A stretch of DNA of 11,623 nucleotides from Oscillospiraceae bacterium. Its GTDB lineage: Bacteria; Bacillota; Clostridia; Oscillospirales; Oscillospiraceae. The notes beneath the pieces were generated by a model. It ran no database searches, was not told the origin of the DNA, and saw only the letters and a list, made by a program, of their open reading frames with translations. The first letter of the stretch is position 1. The number at the start of each line of letters is the position of its first letter. The position numbers were made by a program, and so were the translations under genes. The stretch covers positions 1 through 11,623 of the forward strand of contig JAHHSE010000037.1 in NCBI GenBank assembly GCA_020025395.1, read 5' to 3'. This document shows, in pieces, positions 1-7,663 of the stretch.

Positions 1-54
<54 letters not shown>

Positions 55-331
55 GGATTTTGGAAAAAAGCAATTATTCCGTTTTACAGAGGGAAGCCGT
101 TTCAACCGGACTCTCGGCTGAATGAACCCCCGGTAAACCAACTGCCCTTGCGGAACAGATGTTATCTTACCAGAAAGGGGAGAGAATGTCAACACATTAT
201 GGGAAAAAAGAGAAAAAATTTCCCTTTGCCCTGAGGATTTTCCCTGGAAATCGTGAAAAGAGATTGCGAAAAGGAGGTATATCTTTTATAATAAGGAGAA
301 GAGTTTACAGGCTGTATCAAGGAGGGAACGG
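55..331. other. Intergenic region between the divergent tRNA-Ala and pyrC
   Basis: This stretch of about 280 nt holds no credible gene; the short reading frame at 13-234 begins inside the tRNA and has no family features. It contains A-rich sequence around 201-220, a GGGAAA...TTTCCC dyad (201-206 and 219-224), a second dyad at 236-252 (GATTTTCC/GGAAATC with one bulged T) and the pyr promoter at 264-292. The promoter spacer includes a Shine-Dalgarno-like AAGGAGGT with no start codon after it, so it is probably incidental. I saw no PyrR-binding consensus and no terminator/antiterminator pair. Confidence 0.6.
264..292 (+). promoter_or_regulatory. Sigma-A-type promoter of the pyr operon
   Basis: The -35 element TTGCGA (264-269; 4 of 6 match to TTGACA) and the perfect -10 TATAAT (287-292) are separated by exactly 17 nt. 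Transcription would begin near 299, leaving a leader of about 32 nt before the pyrC ATG at 332. That is too short for a classical PyrR attenuator, so control from this promoter would have to act at initiation, at translation, or through nucleotide-sensitive start-site choice. This is inferred from sequence only. Confidence 0.75.
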
Positions 332-1606
332 ATGAAAACACTGATTCGACAGGGACGGCTGGTGGACCCCGTCACAGGGATCGGCGGTGTCATGGATATT
401 TTGATTGAAAACGGGAAAATTGCCGTGATTGGAAGCACCATTCTGGACCAGGAGGCAGAGATCATCGATGCCAGAAACCTGATGGTCTGCGCCGGACTGG
501 TGGATATGCATGTCCACCTGCGGGAGCCTGGCTTTGCATATAAAGAGACCATTGAGACAGGAACGAGGGCCGCCGCCGCCGGCGGCTTTACCACGGTGGC
601 CTGTATGCCAAATACCAGACCGGTCATTGACAGCCCGGAGCGGGTCGCCTTTGTTTTGGAAAAGGCTGCGGCGTCCTGCGGGGTGCGGGTGGCCCCCATC
701 GGTGCGGTCACGGTGGGACAGAAGGGGGAAGAGATTACCGATTTTGAGGCATTGAAGGCGGCGGGAGCGGTGGCCTTTTCGGATGACGGAGTCCCGGTGC
801 AGAACGCGAATCTTTTGCGGGACGCTCTGATTTTAGCCCATCGCCAGGGCTGCCCGGTTCTCTCTCACTGTGAGGATGCCGACATGGTGAAAGATTATGC
901 CGTGAATGAGGGAAGAATTTCCCGGCAGCTCCGTCTTCCCGGCAGACCTGCCATCGCCGAGGAATTGCAGGTGACACGGGAGGCCATGCTGGCAGAGGAG
1001 ACCGGATGCGCGGTACATATCTGCCATATCTCCACGGCGAAATCGGTCAATATTGTAAGAAGGTATAAGCGCCGGGGGGTCCATATTACCTGTGAGACCT
1101 GTCCCCAGTATTTCACATTCACGGAGGACGAGGTTTTGACGCAAGGCGCCATGGCGCGGGTCAATCCTCCCCTGCGGACCCCTGCCGATGTGGAGGGGAT
1201 TATTCAGGGCCTGCAGGATGGCACCATTGATGCCATTGCCACCGACCACGCTCCCCATGGGGCGGAGGAGAAGGCCAGGCCGCTGACCGAGGCCCCCAGC
1301 GGCATGGTGGGCCTGGAGACGGCTCTGGCAGCTTGTCTCACTCAGCTCTACCACACGGGAAAAATGAGTATTTCCGATATTTTGAGAAAGCTCACCATCA
1401 ATCCGGCGGGGATTCTTCGAATCCCGGGAGGGCGGCTGGCCCTGGGCGGGGAGGCTGATTTGGTGATCTTTGACCCCAATGAGGAGTGGACCGTGAACCC
1501 GGAGCGGTTTGCCTCGAAAGGACGCAATACCCCCTTTGCGGGAAAACGGCTGAAAGGGAAGGTGAAGTATACCATCTCGGACGGGGAAATCATTTATCAG
1601 GAATAA
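332..1606 (+). CDS. pyrC: Dihydroorotase, class I (PyrC)
   Basis: This zinc amidohydrolase closes N-carbamoyl-L-aspartate to dihydroorotate, the third step of de novo pyrimidine synthesis, in the cytoplasm. The 424-residue protein has the usual class I length and motifs: metal-binding H60 and H62 in DMHVHLREPG, CMPNT (91-95), D151-D152-G153, H179 in LSHCED, H232 in CHIS, and the catalytic-loop D305 in TDHAPHG. The C-terminal part (about 365-424) returns to the composite beta domain typical of amidohydrolases. A Shine-Dalgarno GGAGGG at 321-326 sits 5 nt before the ATG, which fixes the start. It is the first gene of the pyr operon and pyrF follows after 18 nt. The HxHxREPG motif and the DDG aspartates separate it from the shorter class II enzymes and from hydantoinases. 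I see no missing catalytic residue. Confidence 0.96.
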   Translation: MKTLIRQGRLVDPVTGIGGVMDILIENGKIAVIGSTILDQEAEIIDARNLMVCAGLVDMHVHLREPGFAYKETIETGTRAAAAGGFTTVACMPNTRPVIDSPERVAFVLEKAAASCGVRVAPIGAVTVGQKGEEITDFEALKAAGAVAFSDDGVPVQNANLLRDALILAHRQGCPVLSHCEDADMVKDYAVNEGRISRQLRLPGRPAIAEELQVTREAMLAEETGCAVHICHISTAKSVNIVRRYKRRGVHITCETCPQYFTFTEDEVLTQGAMARVNPPLRTPADVEGIIQGLQDGTIDAIATDHAPHGAEEKARPLTEAPSGMVGLETALAACLTQLYHTGKMSISDILRKLTINPAGILRIPGGRLALGGEADLVIFDPNEEWTVNPERFASKGRNTPFAGKRLKGKVKYTISDGEIIYQE

Positions 1607-1624
1607 AGAGCGAGGAGTGTCATT

Positions 1625-2548
1625 ATGTCGTTTGACCGCTTACAGGATCAAATCATTGAGAAAAAAAATCCCACTGTGCTGGGGCTGGACCCCCGGATTG
1701 AATATGTGCCCAAACACATTCAGGAGATGTGCTATGCCCGGTTTGGGCGGAATCTCCAGGGGACCGTGGAGGCGATTTACCAGTTTAACTGCGGTCTGAT
1801 GGATGGGCTGGCGGATCTGGTTCCGGCAGTCAAGCCCCAGGCCGCCTATTATGAGATGCTGGGGTGGCGGGGGATGGAGATGATGGAGCGGACCATCCGC
1901 TACGCCGGAAACAAGGGGTTCTATGTCATTGCGGATATCAAGCGGGGTGATATTGGGTCCACGGCTCAGGCTTACGCGGAGGGCTGGCTGGGAAAGACGG
2001 GGACGGCCGCTGGGGAAGAGGAGATGTTTGGGGCGGACTGTGTGACCCTCAACGGATATATGGGCGTGGATTCCATCACGCCTTTTATGGAGGTGGCTGT
2101 AAAGGAGAAGAAAAGTCTCTTCCTTCTGGTCAAGACCTCCAATCCCAGCGGAAAAGATCTTCAGGATATGAAAATAGATGGAAAGACAGTATATCAGATC
2201 ATGGGGGATCTGACCGAAAAGTGGGGAGCCGGGACCGCAGGGAAGTATGGCTATCAGGTCATTGGCGCCGTGGTGGGAGCCACCTACCCGGAGGAGATGA
2301 AGCAGCTGCGCCGGCGGCTCAATAAGACCTTTTTCCTGGTGCCCGGCTATGGGGCCCAGGGAGGGACGGCGGAAGATGTGCGGTACGCCTTTGACGCTTG
2401 CGGACGGGGAGCCATTGTGAATGCGTCCCGGAGTCTGATGTGTGCCTGGAAGAAGACCGGAGGGGACGGGCGGGATTATCAGGAGGCCTCACGGGCCGCC
2501 GCCATTGCCATGCGGGACGATATCTGCCGTTTTGTCACCATTGAATAA
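1625..2548 (+). CDS. pyrF: Orotidine 5'-phosphate decarboxylase (PyrF, long/type 2 form)
   Basis: The enzyme decarboxylates OMP to UMP, the last step of de novo pyrimidine synthesis. At 307 residues it is longer than the ~240-residue Bacillus/E. coli form and fits the 'type 2' family that includes the mycobacterial enzyme. Visible motifs are the N-terminal LGLDPR (19-24), VKPQAAYYE (69-77), the catalytic ADIKRGDIGSTA with K106 and D109, LVKTSNPS (168-175), and the phosphate-binding GYGAQGG (241-247) with NASRS (266-270). GAGGAG at 1612-1617 lies 7 nt before the ATG. The gene is 18 nt after pyrC and 41 nt before pyrK, so co-transcription is likely. Codon use and GC match the neighbours. All expected catalytic residues are present. 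Confidence 0.95.
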   Translation: MSFDRLQDQIIEKKNPTVLGLDPRIEYVPKHIQEMCYARFGRNLQGTVEAIYQFNCGLMDGLADLVPAVKPQAAYYEMLGWRGMEMMERTIRYAGNKGFYVIADIKRGDIGSTAQAYAEGWLGKTGTAAGEEEMFGADCVTLNGYMGVDSITPFMEVAVKEKKSLFLLVKTSNPSGKDLQDMKIDGKTVYQIMGDLTEKWGAGTAGKYGYQVIGAVVGATYPEEMKQLRRRLNKTFFLVPGYGAQGGTAEDVRYAFDACGRGAIVNASRSLMCAWKKTGGDGRDYQEASRAAAIAMRDDICRFVTIE

Positions 2549-2589
2549 GGGGAAGGCGGTCTCCGGGAAAAGAAAAGGGCGTGATACCG

Positions 2590-3369
2590 ATGAAAGTGGA
2601 AGAAAAATGTAAGATCATAGAGAAATCCGTCATGGGCGGCGGGGCCGTTTACCTGGTGCTGGAAGTGGGAGACATGGTCCGCACCAGCTACAAAGGGCCG
2701 GGACAGTTCGTGCATATCAAATGCGGGGACGGCCTTCTGCTCCGCCGTCCCATCTCGGTGTGCAGCTGTATGGAGGATGAGCCGGAGGACACCCTGGCCA
2801 TCGTCTTTGAGGTCCGGGGTGAGGGGACAGACTGGCTGGCCCGGAGAGAGGTGGGGGAGGAGCTGAATGTGCTGGGGCTGCTGGGCAATGGATTCCAGGT
2901 CTCCCCGGAGGGCCGGTATCTTCTGGTGGGAGGCGGGATCGGAGTGCCGCCTCTGCGCGGCTGTGCCCAGGCGACCCAGGGCCGCTCCACCGCCATTCTG
3001 GGCTTCCGCTCCGCGGATAAGGTCATTTTGCACAGCCTGTTTCAGGAGGAGTGCGAAAAGGTCCTTTTGGCCACCGACGACGGGTCGCTGGGCCATCATG
3101 GCTATGTGGACTTCCTTCTGCGAAAGGAGCTGGAAAGGGACCCGAATTACACTGGGGTCCTGGCCTGCGGACCCAAGCCCATGCTGAAGCAAGCAGCCCG
3201 GGTGGCGGCGGAATTCCGGGTTCCCTGCCAGGTCTCCATGGAGGAGCGGATGGGCTGCGGTGTGGGGGCCTGCCTGGTCTGCGCCTGTGATATGAAGGAC
3301 GGGAGCCGAAAGCATATCTGTAAAAACGGACCTGTCTTCCCGGCAGAGGAGGTGGATTGGGATGTCTGA
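2590..3369 (+). CDS. pyrK: Dihydroorotate dehydrogenase B, electron-transfer subunit (PyrK)
   Basis: PyrK carries FAD and a [2Fe-2S] cluster and passes electrons from PyrD's FMN to NAD+. The 259 residues from ATG 2590 show the ferredoxin-reductase-like FAD site RRPISV (52-57), the NAD-binding LLVGGGIGVPPL (111-122), ACGPKPML (192-199), and the C-terminal cluster region MGCGVGACLVCAC with C223, C228, C231 and later C244 (ICKNGPVF). An in-frame GTG at 2581 would add three residues, but the only nearby Shine-Dalgarno (AAAAGGG, 2573-2579) is 1 nt from it and 10 nt from ATG 2590, so I prefer 2590. The last 8 nt overlap pyrD, implying translational coupling of the two subunits, which form a heterotetramer in characterised 1B enzymes. 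Confidence 0.95.
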   Translation: MKVEEKCKIIEKSVMGGGAVYLVLEVGDMVRTSYKGPGQFVHIKCGDGLLLRRPISVCSCMEDEPEDTLAIVFEVRGEGTDWLARREVGEELNVLGLLGNGFQVSPEGRYLLVGGGIGVPPLRGCAQATQGRSTAILGFRSADKVILHSLFQEECEKVLLATDDGSLGHHGYVDFLLRKELERDPNYTGVLACGPKPMLKQAARVAAEFRVPCQVSMEERMGCGVGACLVCACDMKDGSRKHICKNGPVFPAEEVDWDV

Positions 3370-4339
3370 GAGAAAAGCGTTTTTCCTGCCTGTGGAAAGA
3401 GAATGTCCGGATTTGCATGGGTCGGAGCAGGTGGATCAAAGGGTCAGCCTTGCGGGAATGACCATGAAAAACCCTATTGTGGCGGCTTCCGGCACCTTTG
3501 GTTTTGGACATGAATATGGGGCGTTTTATGATCTGTCCCAGCTGGGCGGGATCTGTGTCAAGGGCCTGACCGCCTGTCGGAGGGAGGGAAATCCCGCCCC
3601 ACGGATTGCGGAAACCCCCATGGGCATCCTCAATTCTGTGGGCCTTCAGAATCCGGGTGTGGATGAGTTTATTGCCGCAGAGCTTCCCTTTCTTCGTCAG
3701 TTCGACTTGAGAATCATTGCGAATATTTCGGGAAATACCCCGGAGGAATATGGGGAGATGTGCGAAAAGCTCTCGGACGCCGGGGTGGATATGATTGAGG
3801 TCAATATCTCCTGCCCCAATGTAAAGGCGGGAGGGCTGGCCTATGGAACCAGACCGGAGATGGCGGCGGAGGTGACCGCCATTGCCAAGGCTCATTCCAC
3901 GGTCCCTGTCATGGTAAAGCTCTCCCCCAATGTGACTGATGTGACCGAGATCGCGCAAGCGGTGGAAGGGGCGGGAGCGGATGCCCTCTCCCTGATTAAT
4001 ACCCTTCGCGGGATGCGGATCGATGTCCGGACGGGCCGCCCCATTTTGAAAATGAACACCGGGGGTCTGTCCGGCCCCGCTGTTCTGCCCGTCGCCATCC
4101 GTATGGTCTGGGAGACGGCTCAAAAGGTGAAGATCCCTATTTTGGGTATGGGCGGAGTCTCCAAGGGGAGTGACGCTGCGGAACTGATGCTGGCGGGAGC
4201 CTCCGCGGTGGCGGTGGGAACGGCCTGCTTTGCAGACCCCTGCGCCCCCCTCAAGGTTCGGGATGAGCTGGCCGCTCTGGCGGGCCGTCGGGGGCTGCGC
4301 CGGGTTGCGGACCTGACCGGACAGGTGCAGCCCTGGTAA
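3362..4339 (+). CDS. pyrD: Dihydroorotate dehydrogenase B, catalytic subunit (PyrD, class 1B)
   Basis: This FMN-dependent TIM-barrel enzyme oxidises dihydroorotate to orotate and works with PyrK to reduce NAD+. Motifs in the 325 residues include NPIVAASGTFGFG (37-49), VKGLT with K67, NSVGLQNPG (91-99), NISCPN with the catalytic cysteine C151 (class 1 enzymes use Cys, class 2 use Ser), MVKLSPN with K186, and the FMN-phosphate loop GMGGV (262-266). The start has an excellent AGGAGGT at 3347-3353, 8 nt upstream, and overlaps the end of pyrK. Relative to Bacillus PyrD this start adds about 24 residues of unknown role before the first barrel strand. An internal GTG at 3431 (codon 24) would give the usual N-terminus but has a poorer ribosome binding site (GGAG only 3 nt away). 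It is the last gene of the pyr operon. Confidence 0.95.
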   Translation: MSERKAFFLPVERECPDLHGSEQVDQRVSLAGMTMKNPIVAASGTFGFGHEYGAFYDLSQLGGICVKGLTACRREGNPAPRIAETPMGILNSVGLQNPGVDEFIAAELPFLRQFDLRIIANISGNTPEEYGEMCEKLSDAGVDMIEVNISCPNVKAGGLAYGTRPEMAAEVTAIAKAHSTVPVMVKLSPNVTDVTEIAQAVEGAGADALSLINTLRGMRIDVRTGRPILKMNTGGLSGPAVLPVAIRMVWETAQKVKIPILGMGGVSKGSDAAELMLAGASAVAVGTACFADPCAPLKVRDELAALAGRRGLRRVADLTGQVQPW

Positions 4340-4371
4340 AAAAAGAATCATGGAAGCGGAAGGAAGTCGGA

Positions 4372-5616
4372 GTGAAGGGATGGGGGAGTAAGAACGCCTC
4401 GGACGCCTTACTCCGATCTCTTTCTGCCAAGGAAGAAGGAATTGTTATTACAAGGATATATTTGGTGCGTCACGCGGAGGCGGAGGGGAATCTCTACCGG
4501 CGGATTCATGGCTGGTATGACGCGCGGATTACAGAAAATGGATATCGGCAGATTGCGGCGCTGGAGCAGCGGTTTTCCTCCATCCATGTGGATGCGGCCT
4601 ACTCCAGCGACCTGTTCCGCACCAGGGCCACAGCGGCGGCAGTCTGCCGTCCCAAAGGACTGAGGCTGCATACGGACCGAGATCTGCGGGAGGTCCACAT
4701 GGGGATCTGGGAGGATCTGGCTTGGGGTGAGGTGGTCCGGGTGGATCGGGAGGAGCTTTTGAAGTTTAACTCGATGGACCCCGCCTGGCATGTGGATGGG
4801 GCGGAGACCCTGGAAGCCCTTCGCCAGCGGGTCAGCGGGGCCATCCGCCGGATTGCCGCCGACCATCCGAATCAGACGGTGGCGGTGTTCTCTCATGGGA
4901 CTGCCATCCGCAATGCCCTGGGGGTCTTTCATGGAATGACCATCGAGGAATCGGCCCGGCTGGGACACAGTGACAACACAGCGGTCTCTCTGTTGGAGTT
5001 TGAGGGGGACCGGGTGCGGATTCTCTTTGAGGACGACAACTCCCATCTGCCAGAGGAAATTTCCACCCTGGCCCGTCAGAGCTGGTGGAAGGAGGGAGGG
5101 ACCCAGAAGATGGATCAGACCAATCTCTGGTTCCGTCCCATGGATGTCTGCGGAAAAGAGGCCGGGCGCTATGAAGCGGCGCGGAAAGAAGCCTGGGCCA
5201 ATCTGTATGGAACGATGGAGGGCTTTGATGGAGAGGGATTTCTGAAGCTTGTCCAGAGGTCGGCCGCCAAGCACCCGGAGAGCGTTCTCTGTGCCATGCT
5301 GCAGGACAGGCCGGTGGGTATCATTGAAATGGACTGGGAGAGGGATTTAGAGCAGGGAATCGGGAGCATTCCCTTTTATTATCTGGATCCGGAGACCCGC
5401 TGCCATGGCTATGGGGTCCAGCTTCTGGGTGCGGCGGTCTCTGCCTATCGAGCCTTGGGAAGGGAATCGCTCCGTTTGCGGTGTGCCCGGGACAATGCGC
5501 CGGCCCAGCGGTTTTACCGCCGTTACGGCTTTCAAGCCGTGGGGCAGGAGCCCGGTGTCCGAGGTCCGCTGGATGTTCTGGAAAAATACATTGGTTATAA
5601 GGATTTGGATACATGA
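4372..5616 (+). CDS. Histidine phosphatase (phosphoglycerate mutase-like) fused to a GNAT acetyltransferase
   Basis: Two domains share one 414-residue frame (numbered from GTG 4372). Residues 28-225 are a histidine-phosphatase domain: RIYLVRHAEAEGN with R33-H34 as the phospho-acceptor motif, SSDLFRTRATA with R83, acid residue E107 in REVHMGIWED, and H175 in FSHGTAIR. Residues about 250-410 are a GNAT N-acetyltransferase: the acetyl-CoA pyrophosphate loop R343-x-x-G346-x-G348 and the terminal NAPAQRFYRRYGF (375-387). Substrates of both domains are unknown; small phosphorylated metabolites and a primary amine are the family-level expectation. The first 25 residues lie outside the domain. A better protein start, MTRIYLVRH, would use ATT at 4447, 6 nt after AAGGA (4436-4440), giving 389 residues. 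GTG 4372 is the only canonical start in frame and has AGGAAG 5 nt upstream. The stop overlaps ygiQ (ATGA). Confidence 0.88.
   Translation: MKGWGSKNASDALLRSLSAKEEGIVITRIYLVRHAEAEGNLYRRIHGWYDARITENGYRQIAALEQRFSSIHVDAAYSSDLFRTRATAAAVCRPKGLRLHTDRDLREVHMGIWEDLAWGEVVRVDREELLKFNSMDPAWHVDGAETLEALRQRVSGAIRRIAADHPNQTVAVFSHGTAIRNALGVFHGMTIEESARLGHSDNTAVSLLEFEGDRVRILFEDDNSHLPEEISTLARQSWWKEGGTQKMDQTNLWFRPMDVCGKEAGRYEAARKEAWANLYGTMEGFDGEGFLKLVQRSAAKHPESVLCAMLQDRPVGIIEMDWERDLEQGIGSIPFYYLDPETRCHGYGVQLLGAAVSAYRALGRESLRLRCARDNAPAQRFYRRYGFQAVGQEPGVRGPLDVLEKYIGYKDLDT
4385..4414 (+). other. Inverted repeat downstream of pyrD
   Basis: GGAGTAAG (4385-4392) and CTTACTCC (4407-4414) form a perfect 8-bp stem around a 14-nt loop. 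A second, imperfect copy of the left arm (CGGAGTGAAGG, 4368-4378) could pair with CCTTACTCCG (4406-4415) instead, and that copy contains the GTG candidate start at 4372. No T-run follows (GATCTCTTTCTG), so it is not a standard intrinsic terminator. It may be a processing or attenuation structure between the pyr operon and the next gene. Confidence 0.45.
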
Positions 5617-7595
5617 AATTTTTGCCCATATCAAAAGAGGAAATGCGGGAGCGGGGCTGGGAGGACTTTGACTTTCTCCTGATTACCGGGGACGCCTATG
5701 TGGACCACCCCTCCTTTGGGCCTGCCATCATTGGACGGATGCTGGAAGCGGCGGGTTATCGGGTGGCGATGCTGGCGCAGCCGGACTGGAGAAGGGATGA
5801 GTCCTTCACCCGGCTGGGCCGTCCGCGGCTGGGGGTTTTGATCTCCGCCGGAAATCTGGACTCCATGGTGGCCCATTATACCGTGGCCAAGCGTAGGCGG
5901 GCGGCAGATGCCTATTCCCCGGGAAATCAAATGGGCCTGCGTCCCGATCGGGCTACCATTGTCTATGCAAACTGTATTCGGAAGGTGTGGAAGGACATTC
6001 CCGTGGTCATTGGGGGGCTGGAAGCCTCTCTTCGTCGGTTCGCCCATTATGACTATTGGGAGGACAGGGTCCGTCGTCCGATTCTGGCGGACAGCCAGGC
6101 CGATCTGCTGGTTTACGGTATGGGAGAGACGGCCACCAGAGAGGTTGCGGACCGTCTGGCCCAGGGGTGGAGCATCCGGGAGATTCGGGATGTGAGAGGA
6201 ACCGCCTTTCTGGCGGACCGGAGGGAGGACTGCCTCTATCCCTCCATTGAGGTTCCCTCCTTCGAGGCGGTTGCCGCCGACAAAAAGGCCTATGCAAGGG
6301 CCAATATGGTGGAGTATGACGAGCATGATCCCGTTCGGGGGAAGGCTGTCCTCCAGCCCTGTGAAGGGCGGTGCCTGGTGGTTAATCCTCCTGCCCTGCC
6401 CCTGACCACAGGGGAGCTGGATTTCATCTTTGAGCTGCCCTATGAGAAGGAGCCTCACCCCATGTATGATTCCATGGGGGGCGTTCCCGCCATTGAGGAG
6501 GTTCGCTTCTCGGTGATCCATAACCGGGGCTGCTTTGGGGCGTGTCATTTCTGTTCTCTGGCCTTCCATCAGGGACGGGTCATCTCCTCCCGCAGCCATG
6601 AGAGTGTGGTTCGGGAGGTGGAGGCCCTGACCAGGCATCCGGGCTTTAAGGGATATATCCATGATGTGGGAGGCCCCACGGCAAACTTCCGCCGCCCCTC
6701 CTGCAAAAAGCAGCTCACCCACGGACTGTGCAAGGGCCGGGCCTGCCTGACCCCCACCCCATGTCCCAATCTGGATGCCGATCACAAGGACTATCTCATC
6801 CTTCTGCGAAAGCTCCGTGAGATCCCCGGCGTGAAAAAAGTCTTTATCCGTTCCGGGATTCGCTATGACTATATGATGGCGGACAAAAACGGAGCGTTTT
6901 TTGCAGAGCTGGTAAAGCACCATATCTCCGGACAGCTGAAGGTGGCGCCGGAGCACTGTGTGGCAGGGGTTTTGGATGTTATGGGAAAGCCTCACATTGA
7001 TGCCTATGAGGCTTTCAAGGCCCGTTATCAGAAATACAATCAGAAGTATGGCAAGGAGCAGTATCTGGTCCCCTACCTCATGTCCTCTCATCCGGGCTGT
7101 ACCCTGGAGGACGCGGTCCAGCTGGCGGAGTGGCTCAGCCGCACCGGGCGGCAGCCGGAGCAGGTCCAGGACTTTTATCCCACCCCGGGCACCCTTTCCA
7201 CCTGTATGTACTATACCGGACTGGACCCCAGAACCATGAAGCCGGTCTTTGTGCCCCGGACTCCCCATGAGAAGGCCATGCAGCGGGCGCTCATGCAGTG
7301 GAAGCGGCCGGAAAAGCGGCCCCTGGTCCAGGAGGCCCTCCGCACCGCCCACCGGGAGGATCTGATTGGATTTGGGAAAAACTGTCTGATTCGACCGGAC
7401 CGTCCCACCCATGGACCCACCGGAGGGCGGAAGGAAGGGGGAGGCGGAACATCCAGGAAAGCCCCCCAGGGAAAGCCCAAGATGAAGCAGGCGGGGAACC
7501 GGAGTGAGCGCAATACCTCAGCGCCTGTGAAGAAAGCAGGCTGGGCCAAGGCAAAGCCCAAGACCAACCGGCCCAAAAAAAGGGGGAGCCGATAG
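5613..7595 (+). CDS. ygiQ: YgiQ family radical SAM protein
   Basis: This is a YgiQ/UPF0313-type radical SAM protein, a broadly conserved family whose reaction is not established. The 660 residues begin with the family's N-terminal domain (FLLITGDAYVDHPSFGPAIIGRML spans 21-44). They carry the 4Fe-4S/SAM motif C307-x3-C311-x2-C314 in NRGCFGACHFCS, followed by IHDVGGPTANFRRPSC (349-364), additional cysteines at C373, C378 and C384, APEHC (445-449), and the late FYPTPGTLST (521-530). The last 60 residues or so (600-660) are rich in Lys, Arg, Gly and Pro and probably disordered. The ATG overlaps the upstream stop as ATGA, and AAGGA at 5599-5603 lies 9 nt upstream, so translation is likely coupled to the phosphatase/GNAT gene. 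Length and motifs look intact. Confidence 0.94.
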   Translation: MKFLPISKEEMRERGWEDFDFLLITGDAYVDHPSFGPAIIGRMLEAAGYRVAMLAQPDWRRDESFTRLGRPRLGVLISAGNLDSMVAHYTVAKRRRAADAYSPGNQMGLRPDRATIVYANCIRKVWKDIPVVIGGLEASLRRFAHYDYWEDRVRRPILADSQADLLVYGMGETATREVADRLAQGWSIREIRDVRGTAFLADRREDCLYPSIEVPSFEAVAADKKAYARANMVEYDEHDPVRGKAVLQPCEGRCLVVNPPALPLTTGELDFIFELPYEKEPHPMYDSMGGVPAIEEVRFSVIHNRGCFGACHFCSLAFHQGRVISSRSHESVVREVEALTRHPGFKGYIHDVGGPTANFRRPSCKKQLTHGLCKGRACLTPTPCPNLDADHKDYLILLRKLREIPGVKKVFIRSGIRYDYMMADKNGAFFAELVKHHISGQLKVAPEHCVAGVLDVMGKPHIDAYEAFKARYQKYNQKYGKEQYLVPYLMSSHPGCTLEDAVQLAEWLSRTGRQPEQVQDFYPTPGTLSTCMYYTGLDPRTMKPVFVPRTPHEKAMQRALMQWKRPEKRPLVQEALRTAHREDLIGFGKNCLIRPDRPTHGPTGGRKEGGGGTSRKAPQGKPKMKQAGNRSERNTSAPVKKAGWAKAKPKTNRPKKRGSR

Positions 7596-7601
7596 CCCCG
7601 G

Positions 7602-7617
7602 CTGTCTGCCGAGACAG
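7602..7617 (+). other. Small hairpin after ygiQ
   Basis: CTGTCT (7602-7607) and AGACAG (7612-7617) form a perfect 6-bp stem with a 4-nt loop GCCG, six nucleotides after the ygiQ stop. No T-run follows, so termination is not supported. It could be an mRNA-stabilising or processing stem, or chance. The rest of the 68-nt gap is purine-rich and I see no promoter in it. Confidence 0.3.
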
Positions 7618-7663
7618 AGGAGAGAGAACGCAGGGAGAGAACCTGTTCGGAAGGGGAAGGAGT

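Noticed and set aside
3023..4351. 442-residue minus-strand frame across pyrK/pyrD
   Set aside because: It is antisense to two unmistakable genes and arises from GC-rich third positions. Its sequence is low-complexity and Pro/Arg/His-rich.
5631..7412. 593-residue minus-strand frame across ygiQ
   Set aside because: It is antisense to a full-length YgiQ with intact motifs and has no recognisable family of its own.
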